A stretch of DNA of 32,676 nt from a bacterium (GTDB taxonomy: Bacteria; UBP6; UBA1177). Below the pieces are notes generated by a model. That model had not been told where the DNA came from and ran no database searches. It saw only the letters and a program-made list of their open reading frames with translations. The position numbers were made by a program, and so were the translations under genes. This document shows, piece after piece, positions 1 through 5,681 of the stretch; the stretch's first letter is position 1, and the number at the start of each line of letters is the position of its first letter. Location: contig JAKLDO010000036.1 of NCBI GenBank assembly GCA_022703485.1, positions 1 to 32,676 of the forward strand, in the 5' to 3' direction.

Positions 1-1
1 A

Positions 2-502
2 AGTATTTCTGAAAAGAACGAGTTTATTATGCACAACCTGGAATCCATCAACAAAAAATTTGACTCTGATTACATGAACAGCCAAATGAGATATTTGCTT
101 GATTCTGTTGATGAAAATCCTGTTGAAGCAATTGGTAAATCAAAAGAATTGATAGAATCTTGTTGTAAAACAATTTTAGAAAATCGAAATGTTGAGGTAG
201 ATAAAAATTGGAATATTAGCCAGCTATCTAAAAAAACATTTGAAGCATTACAGCTTATGCCTAAAAATATACCAAACAACATTAAGTGCGAGAACACAAT
301 TAAACAAATCCTCGGCAATCTTTCCGCCATTTCTAATGGAATTTCCGAACTGAGAAATGATTATGGGAGTGGACATGGTAAAAGTGCATCATTTAAAGGT
401 TTGTCTTCAAGACATGCGAATTTAGCTGTTGGTGCTACCACAACACTTGTACATTTTCTTTGGAACACCTACGAAGAACAAACAAAAAGAATCACTCAGT
501 AA
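2..502 (+). CDS. Abi_C-type abortive-infection family protein, 5' end outside window (partial)
   Basis: The frame is open from base 2, and the first ATG inside the window (position 29) has no evident ribosome binding site, so this is probably the C-terminal part of a longer protein. Residues from that ATG (157 in all) carry the signature of the Abi_C (abortive infection C-terminus) domain: an Asp-Glu-Asn-Pro-x-x-Ala-Ile-Gly segment followed by Lys-Glu-Leu-Ile-Glu-Ser-Cys-Cys-Lys, then Glu-Leu-Arg-Asn-Asp-Tyr-Gly-Ser-Gly-His-Gly and Arg-His-Ala-Asn-Leu-Ala-Val-Gly near the end. The domain occurs in phage-defence and HEPN-like proteins, but its biochemical activity is not established by the motif. 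It sits 132 bp upstream of an RloA/RloB pair on the same strand and is similarly AT-rich, which suggests a defence cluster. Domain identity is recognised from motifs; the role is inference. Confidence 0.8.
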   Translation, partial: SISEKNEFIMHNLESINKKFDSDYMNSQMRYLLDSVDENPVEAIGKSKELIESCCKTILENRNVEVDKNWNISQLSKKTFEALQLMPKNIPNNIKCENTIKQILGNLSAISNGISELRNDYGSGHGKSASFKGLSSRHANLAVGATTTLVHFLWNTYEEQTKRITQ

Positions 503-541
503 ATATAAATTTCACAACTCACAAATTTGGAGAAAAATCCC

Positions 542-570
542 TTGACAAACAATAATTTGCAAGGTATGGT
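542..570 (+). promoter_or_regulatory. Predicted sigma70-type promoter for rloA-rloB
   Basis: TTGACA at 542-547 (perfect -35) and TATGGT at 565-570 are separated by 17 bp. They lie about 65 bp upstream of the rloA ATG at 635, in the gap after the Abi_C gene, so rloAB probably has its own promoter. Confidence 0.5.
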
Positions 571-634
571 TGCCCGAAACCAAGATTTTTGAAAATAATA
601 TGCAAAAAGATGCAAAATATGCGTGGGGGTTGCG

Positions 635-1969
635 ATGCTAGTTGATTTCACGATAAAGAATTACCGTTCGTTTAAGAGTGAGTCTCTTTTCAGTATGGTT
701 GCTGAAAAAAAGAAAGAAGATATTTCCAACAACCTGTTCAACATCTCTGAGGATAGTGATATTTCCCTTTTGAAAACGGCTGTTGTTTATGGTGCGAATG
801 CTTCAGGAAAATCAAATCTTCTGCTGGCTTTTGACACGCTGAAAAACTTCATCTTGAACTCAACTGATTTGAAACTCGATCAGGAAATTCCTTATTACAA
901 ACCATTTCTGCTTGATGTTGAAACCAGAAACCAGCCAATGCTTTTTGAGATTGAGTTTGTTACAGCTGAACCGATGAGATATAGATACTCTGTTGAATTT
1001 GATAAAACGCAGATAATTTCTGAAAAACTGATTTTCTTTCCTGAGAAAAACGGACGGAATCTTTTTGAAAGAAACGGTGTAAATGGTAAATATATTTGGG
1101 GAAGAGATCTGAAAGGCAAAAAAGAATCTCTGACCGGCGAAGTGCTCAAAAATGTCCTCTTTCTTTCAAAAGCTGCGAACAACAACGAAAGCGATGAAAG
1201 ACTAAGAGCTATTTACAGATATTTCAGAACGAATTTTATGATTCACACGGCGATAGATTCTTCTAAAGCCCTTTTCTATTATACAACAACGAAGCTTTCT
1301 AAGGAAAAAGAAGAAAAATATAAAGATAGCATTCTTGAGTTCTTAAAATCAGCAGATACCGGTATTTCATCTATAAAAACAAAACACAAAACTGACAAGC
1401 CGTTTGAGTTTGTTTTGACAGAAAATATGACACAAGAGGAAATAAAAGAAGTACTAAAAAAGAAAGTGCTAAATGATATTTCAACAAAGGTTGATTTGGG
1501 ACATAAAGTTTATAGTCATCAGAATGAAACAGGAGATGATCATTTTTTCCAATTGCAGGATGAATCTGCGGGAACAATAAAAATGTTTGATCTGGCAGGG
1601 AAAATTATTGACACTTTGCGGAATGGGAATGTCTTGATAGTTGATGAACTTGACAGCAGTTTCCATCCATTAATGTCAGAGTACATTCTTTCAATTTTTA
1701 ATGATCCTGTTAAAAACCCGAAAAATGCTCAATTAATTGTTGCCACACACGATGCTTATCTGCTTGATTCACAAAAATTGCGTAGAGATCAGATTTGGTT
1801 TGTTGAAAAAGATAAATATGGAGCATCAAATTTATACAGCCTTGATGAATTTGAAAAAAGTGAAGTAAGAAAAAATGTTCCATTTGACAGATGGTATCTT
1901 TCCGGCAGATTTGGAGCATTACCACTCATTGACAAAAAACTTTTCTCAGCAGTTGAAGAAAAGGAGTGA
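635..1969 (+). CDS. rloA: RloA/AbiLi-like AAA ATPase (ABC/SMC-type nucleotide-binding fold)
   Basis: A 444-residue ATPase of the AAA_15/AAA_21 class found in phage-defence modules. It starts with the usual Asp-Phe-x-x-x-Asn-Tyr-Arg-Ser-Phe segment. Walker A is Gly-Ala-Asn-Ala-Ser-Gly-Lys-Ser at residues 53-60, an ABC-like signature (Glu-Ser-Ala-Gly-Thr) comes after residue 300, Walker B ends in Asp337-Glu338, and an H-loop His is at 372. I chose ATG 635 over GTG 623 because the G-rich stretch at 625-629 then serves as a ribosome binding site. The stop is 3 bp from the start of an RloB-domain gene, and this ATPase-plus-TOPRIM arrangement matches the RloA/RloB and AbiLi/AbiLii pairs. In such systems the ATPase is thought to sense or regulate and the TOPRIM partner to act on nucleic acid. 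Defence activity here is inference. Confidence 0.82.
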   Translation: MLVDFTIKNYRSFKSESLFSMVAEKKKEDISNNLFNISEDSDISLLKTAVVYGANASGKSNLLLAFDTLKNFILNSTDLKLDQEIPYYKPFLLDVETRNQPMLFEIEFVTAEPMRYRYSVEFDKTQIISEKLIFFPEKNGRNLFERNGVNGKYIWGRDLKGKKESLTGEVLKNVLFLSKAANNNESDERLRAIYRYFRTNFMIHTAIDSSKALFYYTTTKLSKEKEEKYKDSILEFLKSADTGISSIKTKHKTDKPFEFVLTENMTQEEIKEVLKKKVLNDISTKVDLGHKVYSHQNETGDDHFFQLQDESAGTIKMFDLAGKIIDTLRNGNVLIVDELDSSFHPLMSEYILSIFNDPVKNPKNAQLIVATHDAYLLDSQKLRRDQIWFVEKDKYGASNLYSLDEFEKSEVRKNVPFDRWYLSGRFGALPLIDKKLFSAVEEKE

Positions 1970-1972
1970 TCA

Positions 1973-2608
1973 ATGCCGAAAAAAAGACTGCAATCTGTAA
2001 GACAATACAAAAAACAGATATTTATTGCTTGCGAAGGAAAAAAAACTGAGCCATATTATTTGAACGGATTTAAAAAATTATGTGACCTTGATACAGCCGT
2101 TAATGTCAAAATAGTTTCCCACGAACATACTTCAGCAAGAGAGCTGGTTGAAGATGTTTTGAAATGCAGGGAAACTGAAAATGATGAACTCTGGATTATT
2201 TGTGACAAAGATGGATATACATTGCACCATGAAGCATTTTGTACTGCAAAAGATAATGGAGTGAACATTGCATTTTCGAGCATCAGTTTTGAATACTGGC
2301 TGTTACTGCATTTCAAATATACTGCTCATTCATTTACGAAATCGAAAAATGTCGAGGATTTTCTAAAACATAATTATCTTCCTGAATATGATAAAGCTGA
2401 CAAAAATGTGTTTGATAAAGTGAAGGATAAAACCCAGACTGCAATCGATAATGCTAAGAAATTACGAAAGGCAGCAAAAACGGCAAATTATGATGACTGC
2501 AAGATATACGAACTCAATCCATACACCAATGTTGATGAACTTCTTCATGCTATTGAAAATCTGAGATCGGAGTATCAAAGAAATCCAGTGTTTTTGTTTA
2601 GATATTAA
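1973..2608 (+). CDS. rloB: RloB/AbiLii-like TOPRIM-fold putative nuclease
   Basis: A 211-residue protein of the RloB family. The N-terminal segment Ile-Phe-Ile-Ala-Cys-Glu-Gly-Lys-Lys-Thr-Glu-Pro-Tyr-Tyr (residues 16-29) gives the conserved glutamate (Glu21) of a TOPRIM-like fold, and Asp78-Lys-Asp80 in a hydrophobic strand gives the acidic pair that normally binds metal. The following Ser-Phe-Glu-Tyr-Trp-Leu-Leu-Leu-His (105-113) is typical of RloB. An AGGAG ribosome binding site lies across the end of rloA, so the two are co-transcribed and probably translationally coupled. By family analogy it would be the effector that cuts or binds nucleic acid under control of the ATPase. That has not been shown for this protein. 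Confidence 0.82.
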   Translation: MPKKRLQSVRQYKKQIFIACEGKKTEPYYLNGFKKLCDLDTAVNVKIVSHEHTSARELVEDVLKCRETENDELWIICDKDGYTLHHEAFCTAKDNGVNIAFSSISFEYWLLLHFKYTAHSFTKSKNVEDFLKHNYLPEYDKADKNVFDKVKDKTQTAIDNAKKLRKAAKTANYDDCKIYELNPYTNVDELLHAIENLRSEYQRNPVFLFRY

Positions 2609-2718
2609 GGTGTAGAAATATTTCAACAATCCTGTCTAATGCTCCATTCCCTGTTATATTATTCCCGCCCATCATGAGGATGAATCCTTTAAAAAAATGA
2701 AAAAATATCGCCGTAAAC

Positions 2719-2746
2719 TTGCAATTCCTTTACACTTAAGTATAAA
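2719..2746 (+). promoter_or_regulatory. Promoter with overlapping 18-bp palindromic operator upstream of the AbiEi-like gene
   Basis: TTGCAA (2719-2724) and TATAAA (2741-2746) are separated by 16 bp. Positions 2729-2746 form a near-perfect palindrome, TTTACACTTAAGTATAAA, whose 9-bp arms match in 8 of 9 positions. It covers the whole -10 element. AbiEi proteins are known to repress their own operons through inverted repeats, so this is the expected place for such an operator. Confidence 0.5.
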
Positions 2747-2772
2747 TGTATATGTTTTGTCTTGAGGCGGAC

Positions 2773-3369
2773 ATGAAAAATAAAGAAAAAATACTTAAAC
2801 TTGTTAAGAAAAAAGGAATGGTTACAGCAAGTGACCTTGAAAAAACAGGTGTTTATAGAAATCTGATATACGAAATGTGTGATGAAGGTCTTCTTGTCCG
2901 CCAGAGCAGAGGACTTTATTCAGCATCTGGTGCGGAGTTTTCTGAACATCTTTCGCTGATCGAAATATCAAAAAGATCACCTGATTCAGTTATATGCCTT
3001 ATTTCGGCACTTGCAGTTCACTCCATCACAACACAGCTTCCGCACGAAGTATGGATAGCTGTAAAAAGAGGATCGTGGATTCCTAAATATGATTCTCCGC
3101 CGGTAAATGTTACTGTTATCTCAGGAACTGCTTTTGATTTTGGAATTGAGAAACGGCTTGTAAACGGAGTCGAGATAAAGGTTTACAGCGTTGCAAAAAC
3201 TGTTGCCGACTGCTTTAAATTCAGAAATAAGGTAGGTCTGGATGTTGCTGTCGAAGCACTTAAAGAAGTTATCAGATCCCGAAAAGCTTCAGTCGATGAA
3301 ATTATGAAAGCCGCTGATATTTGCAGAGTCGGTTCCGTTATCCGCCCTTATCTTGAGGCAGTAATATGA
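2773..3369 (+). CDS. AbiEi-like antitoxin / winged-helix transcriptional regulator
   Basis: A 198-residue protein resembling AbiEi, the antitoxin and autorepressor of type IV AbiE toxin-antitoxin systems. The N-terminal 60 residues form a winged-helix (AbiEi_4-type) domain: a Lys-rich helix, Gly-Met-Val-Thr-Ala-Ser-Asp-Leu-Glu, then Leu-Leu-Val-Arg-Gln-Ser-Arg-Gly-Leu-Tyr. The rest matches the AbiEi C-terminal domain, including Ala-Lys-Thr-Val-Ala-Asp-Cys-Phe-Lys. I prefer ATG 2773 to an upstream ATG at 2746 because GAGG lies 5 bp before it and the -10 element ends at 2746. The expected AbiEii toxin does not follow. Instead there is a 29-codon ORF overlapping by ATGA, and then a separate nucleotidyltransferase with its own promoter. 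The family call is good; the toxin partner is uncertain. Confidence 0.8.
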   Translation: MKNKEKILKLVKKKGMVTASDLEKTGVYRNLIYEMCDEGLLVRQSRGLYSASGAEFSEHLSLIEISKRSPDSVICLISALAVHSITTQLPHEVWIAVKRGSWIPKYDSPPVNVTVISGTAFDFGIEKRLVNGVEIKVYSVAKTVADCFKFRNKVGLDVAVEALKEVIRSRKASVDEIMKAADICRVGSVIRPYLEAVI

Positions 3370-3455
3370 AAGCACAAATAATTGCTGAGATTTCAGAGTT
3401 TATTTTGCCTGTGATCAATTCAATTAATGAAAAGCAGCATAATGCGAAGCTATAG
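3366..3455 (+). pseudogene. 29-codon ORF overlapping the AbiEi stop; possible remnant of an AbiEii-type gene
   Basis: The ATG at 3366 overlaps the AbiEi stop as ATGA, the usual coupling in AbiE operons, but the frame ends at the TAG at 3453-3455. The peptide (Met-Lys-Ala-Gln-Ile, then Ile-Ser-Glu-Phe-Ile-Leu-Pro-Val-Ile-Asn-Ser-Ile) is faintly like the C-terminal 'FLLPV' segment of AbiEii/AbiGii nucleotidyltransferases. If so, the toxin gene suffered an internal deletion that joined its start to its tail. This is a weak inference from a very short peptide; it could equally be a chance ORF. Confidence 0.3.
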
Positions 3456-3498
3456 TGACGACCAAGTAAACACCTGTTTAATGCGTAACCGTCCATCA

Positions 3499-3526
3499 TT
3501 GACTTGTTTTTGCTAACTTATATAAT
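3499..3526 (+). promoter_or_regulatory. Strong predicted sigma70-type promoter for the nucleotidyltransferase pair
   Basis: TTGACT (3499-3504) and a perfect TATAAT (3521-3526) are separated by 16 bp, giving a transcript start about 20 bp before the ATG at 3554. The 98-bp gap 3456-3553 otherwise shows nothing I recognise. The nucleotidyltransferase can therefore be expressed independently of the AbiEi-like gene. Confidence 0.6.
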
Positions 3527-3553
3527 TTTCTGAACTTTTTGTGAGATTGTTCA

Positions 3554-4009
3554 ATGAATATCTATGATGAATTTTTTGCAGTTATTCAGAAGCTGAATGA
3601 CGCTGAGATAAAATATGCGGTTGTCGGCGGGATCGCTCTTTCGTTTTATGTCGAGCCGAGATATACAAAAGACATTGATTTTCTTGTTCTATCTGACCGG
3701 ATTGATGATCTGAAATCAATTCTGAAGGAAATGGGATACAAATTCGAAGCCCCGTCGTGGACATTTAAAAACACACCTGTAACATTACACAGACTTTCTA
3801 AAATTCAAGGAACAGAGTCAATGACAATTGATATTCTTGAAGGAAAAGAAAAGCGATTTGAAGAAATAATTCAAAATGCGATCAAAGAAGATACAAAATA
3901 TGGTAAAGTTTGTGTTGCAAACAGAGATGATCTTGTCTGGATGAAGCGGATAAGAAATTCTCAACAGGACATTGCAGACATTGAGGCGCTAAATAATGTC
4001 AAGGATTGA
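3554..4009 (+). CDS. DNA polymerase beta-like nucleotidyltransferase, minimal type
   Basis: A 151-residue single-domain nucleotidyltransferase. It shows the fold's Gly25-Gly26...Ser30 loop, the Asp40-Ile-Asp42 pair directly after Tyr-Thr-Lys, and a third acidic residue at Asp93 (Thr-Ile-Asp-Ile-Leu), so the metal-binding triad is complete and the enzyme is probably active. Small enzymes of this type occur as toxins or antitoxins (AbiEii, MenT, MNT/HEPN) and add nucleotides to tRNA or proteins. The substrate cannot be read from the sequence. The gene overlaps by 14 bp a 60-codon downstream gene and follows an AbiEi-like regulator, both consistent with a toxin-antitoxin-like module. It could instead be a stand-alone accessory gene. 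Confidence 0.75.
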   Translation: MNIYDEFFAVIQKLNDAEIKYAVVGGIALSFYVEPRYTKDIDFLVLSDRIDDLKSILKEMGYKFEAPSWTFKNTPVTLHRLSKIQGTESMTIDILEGKEKRFEEIIQNAIKEDTKYGKVCVANRDDLVWMKRIRNSQQDIADIEALNNVKD

Positions 4010-4178
4010 ATTCGTACTGAGAGAGATTCAGCAACTAATTGAATTTTATGATAAAACCAAAGAGTTGCGTGAGAAGATCAAGGAGAAGTCGAAAGAAAAG
4101 AAAGGTTATTCCGTTCAGGATAATCTGTATGGAGTTGTGAGCGAAAAGGCTGCAGATTTGAAAAAAGAGGGAGATTAA
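3996..4178 (+). CDS. Small charged hypothetical protein overlapping the nucleotidyltransferase gene
   Basis: A 60-residue protein I do not recognise. It is rich in Lys and Glu with a predicted helical middle (Thr-Lys-Glu-Leu-Arg-Glu-Lys-Ile-Lys-Glu-Lys). Its ATG lies inside the 3' end of the nucleotidyltransferase gene, overlapping by 14 bp in another frame, which indicates translational coupling, and it stops 1 bp before the next gene's ATG. Overlap and size fit a partner protein for the nucleotidyltransferase, as in two-gene toxin-antitoxin pairs. That role is inference only. The strong overlap argues that it is translated. Confidence 0.55.
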   Translation: MSRIEFVLREIQQLIEFYDKTKELREKIKEKSKEKKGYSVQDNLYGVVSEKAADLKKEGD

Positions 4179-4179
4179 A

Positions 4180-4575
4180 ATGAAAAAAGCTTTGATCATC
4201 GTCGCTTCTGTGCTTGGGATTCTCATAATCGGAGGAATTATTTTCTTCAAGATCACGATCAAAAAGATGAATGAGGAGATCGACCGTGAATTCGCAAAAA
4301 TGCCGCAGATAGATGTGGCTTCGATCCCTGACGGTACCTACAGCGCCAAATGGGGAAGTTTTGTCGTGAAAGCGGATCTCGATGTAGTCGTTTCAGGCGG
4401 AAAAATAGAAAAAATAAACATGAAAAAAATGGATTCAGGCAAAGGTTATGAAGGTCTCGAAACGATCGACAGGATAATCAGCGGTCAGAAAGTGAATGTC
4501 GATGCCGTCACAGGCGCAACATACAGCAGTAAGGTCATCATGATCACAACTGCAAAAGCTCTGGAAAGGAAATAG
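4180..4575 (+). CDS. FMN-binding domain protein with N-terminal membrane anchor
   Basis: A 131-residue protein. Residues 4-24 are a hydrophobic transmembrane or uncleaved signal segment, followed by a small extracytoplasmic FMN_bind domain like those of RnfG and NqrC. The motif Asp108-Ala-Val-Thr-Gly-Ala-Thr113-Tyr-Ser-Ser matches the flavinylation consensus, in which the threonine receives FMN by phosphoester linkage from an ApbE-type transferase. The earlier Asp-Gly-Thr-Tyr-x-Ala segment (51-56) is the usual domain start. It would carry electrons outside the cytoplasmic membrane. No Rnf/Nqr or apbE gene lies in the window. A GAGGGAG ribosome binding site precedes the ATG, and the start is 1 bp after the 60-codon gene, so it may be read from the same promoter. 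Confidence 0.85.
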   Translation: MKKALIIVASVLGILIIGGIIFFKITIKKMNEEIDREFAKMPQIDVASIPDGTYSAKWGSFVVKADLDVVVSGGKIEKINMKKMDSGKGYEGLETIDRIISGQKVNVDAVTGATYSSKVIMITTAKALERK

Positions 4576-4605
4576 GTGCAGGGTGAAGTCCGTTCGAATG
4601 AAGAC

Positions 4606-4681
4606 TGGTGGAGCTGACGCGGATCGAACGCGCGACCCTTTGAATGCCATTCAAATACTCTCCCAACTGAGCTACAGCCCC
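4606..4681 (-). tRNA. tRNA-Ala (anticodon GGC)
   Basis: Read on the minus strand, the 76-nt gene folds into a full cloverleaf: a 7-bp acceptor stem GGGGCTG/CAGCTCC with the G3-U70 wobble pair that is the alanine identity element, D stem GCTC/GAGT, anticodon stem TTTGA/TCAAA around loop ATGGCAT with anticodon GGC, a T arm with GTTCGATCC, and discriminator A. The 3' CCA is encoded. It converges with the FMN-binding gene and diverges from grpE. Confidence 0.96.
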
Positions 4682-4694
4682 ACCACAGTCTGAA

Positions 4695-4722
4695 AATCTA
4701 CATAATTTGAGCTCCGAGTCAA
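4695..4722 (-). promoter_or_regulatory. Predicted promoter for tRNA-Ala
   Basis: On the minus strand TTGACT (4722-4717) and TAGATT (4700-4695) are separated by 16 bp, putting the transcript start about 7 nt before the mature tRNA 5' end at 4681. Confidence 0.5.
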
Positions 4723-4747
4723 CATAAAATTATTTATAGTATATGTG

Positions 4748-4777
4748 TTGACTTTGCCCGAATCGTCTTTATATAAA
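4748..4777 (+). promoter_or_regulatory. Predicted sigma70-type promoter for grpE-dnaK-dnaJ
   Basis: TTGACT (4748-4753) is followed by an A/T-rich -10 region containing TATAAA (4772-4777, spacer 18) or ATATAA (4771-4776, spacer 17). No CIRCE element (TTAGCACTC with its inverted partner) and no clear sigma32 -35/-10 pair is visible here. Confidence 0.45.
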
Positions 4778-4784
4778 AGTCCGT

Positions 4785-4810
4785 GTTTAAAGGCTTTAAA
4801 CCTTAAGCCT
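4785..4810. repeat. Overlapping inverted repeats in the grpE leader
   Basis: GTTTAAAG (4785-4792) and CTTTAAAC (4794-4801) form a perfect 17-bp palindrome with one central base. AGGCTT (4791-4796) and AAGCCT (4805-4810) form a second, overlapping inverted repeat. They lie just downstream of the predicted promoter, where a heat-shock operator or an RNA switch could act. Function is not known. Confidence 0.35.
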
Positions 4811-4853
4811 AATAAAATCAATGCGTTACGCAAAAGGAGATTTCGGAGGAGAG

Positions 4854-5660
4854 ATGAGCGGACCTGAAAAAGAGTTGAAAGACCAGAAAAAAGAAGCTTC
4901 TAATGAAACTTTACATCAGGAAGCTGAGAAGATCAGTGAACCCGGCACTATTGAGATAGATGAATCCATTCTCGATGGAAAGTCCGATCTCCAGAAACTT
5001 GCCGATGAACTTGGCGGAGAGCTTGAAAAGGCAAAGGAAAAAGAGAAAAGTAAGGAAAAAGGTTTCTTTGGCAGAAAGAAAGATGCTGAATCACAGAAGA
5101 AGATCGAAAAGCTTCTTGAGACCGTGAAGGAAAAAGATGAGAAAATAAAGGAACTTGAGAACAGTCTTAAAATGATGGTTGCCGAGAACAGGAACCAGAA
5201 AACGAGGATAGAGAACGAGTTCCGTTCAAAGATAAAGTTCGCCGTTGAGGATTTTTTCAGAGATTTCATAACGGTGAAAGACGATTTTGACAAGGCCATG
5301 GACTTTGCGCCGAAAAATGAAGAGGCGCAGAACGACCCGTTCCTTCAGGGAATAAGGCATATTCTGAGCAAGACTGAGAGCATAATGAAGAAATACGGTC
5401 TTGAAGGGTACAGCGGAATGGGTGAACAGTTCGATCCGGCACTTCATCAGGCGATGAGCATGGTGAATGTTGAAGGAAAAGCGGCAAATGAGATCGTTGC
5501 AGAATATGTGAGGGGTTACAAATACTATGAAAGGATACTCAGACCCTCGATGGTGATAGTGGCTTCAGGGAATTCACCTGCTCCGGAAAAGGAAGCTGAA
5601 GAAGAGAAAAAGGATGAAGCTGATAACGGGTCAGCTGAAAATGAAAATAATGGACAGTAA
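4854..5660 (+). CDS. grpE: GrpE nucleotide exchange factor
   Basis: GrpE, the DnaK co-chaperone that opens the DnaK ATPase domain to release ADP. I place the start at ATG 4854, directly after GGAGGAGAG, rather than at ATG 4821, giving 268 residues against roughly 200 in E. coli. The extra length is a low-complexity Lys/Glu/Asp N-terminus (about residues 1-90) leading into the long dimerisation helix (about 85-150). The C-terminal GrpE head carries the family signature around Gly-Glu-Gln-Phe-Asp-Pro-Ala-Leu-His-Gln-Ala-Met, then Val-Arg-Gly-Tyr-Lys-Tyr-Tyr-Glu-Arg-Ile-Leu-Arg-Pro. A Glu/Lys-rich tail follows. It is first in the grpE-dnaK-dnaJ operon; hrcA is not upstream. Confidence 0.95.
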   Translation: MSGPEKELKDQKKEASNETLHQEAEKISEPGTIEIDESILDGKSDLQKLADELGGELEKAKEKEKSKEKGFFGRKKDAESQKKIEKLLETVKEKDEKIKELENSLKMMVAENRNQKTRIENEFRSKIKFAVEDFFRDFITVKDDFDKAMDFAPKNEEAQNDPFLQGIRHILSKTESIMKKYGLEGYSGMGEQFDPALHQAMSMVNVEGKAANEIVAEYVRGYKYYERILRPSMVIVASGNSPAPEKEAEEEKKDEADNGSAENENNGQ

Positions 5661-5681
5661 TTTTATAAACTGGAGGAAAAA

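Noticed and set aside
4821..4853. Upstream ATG (4821) as the grpE start
   Set aside because: GGAGGAGAG directly before ATG 4854 fixes the start; the extra 11 residues would be encoded by the ribosome binding site region.
4741..4853. CIRCE element or sigma32 promoter before grpE
   Set aside because: Neither TTAGCACTC/GAGTGCTAA nor a CTTGAA...CCCCAT pair is present.
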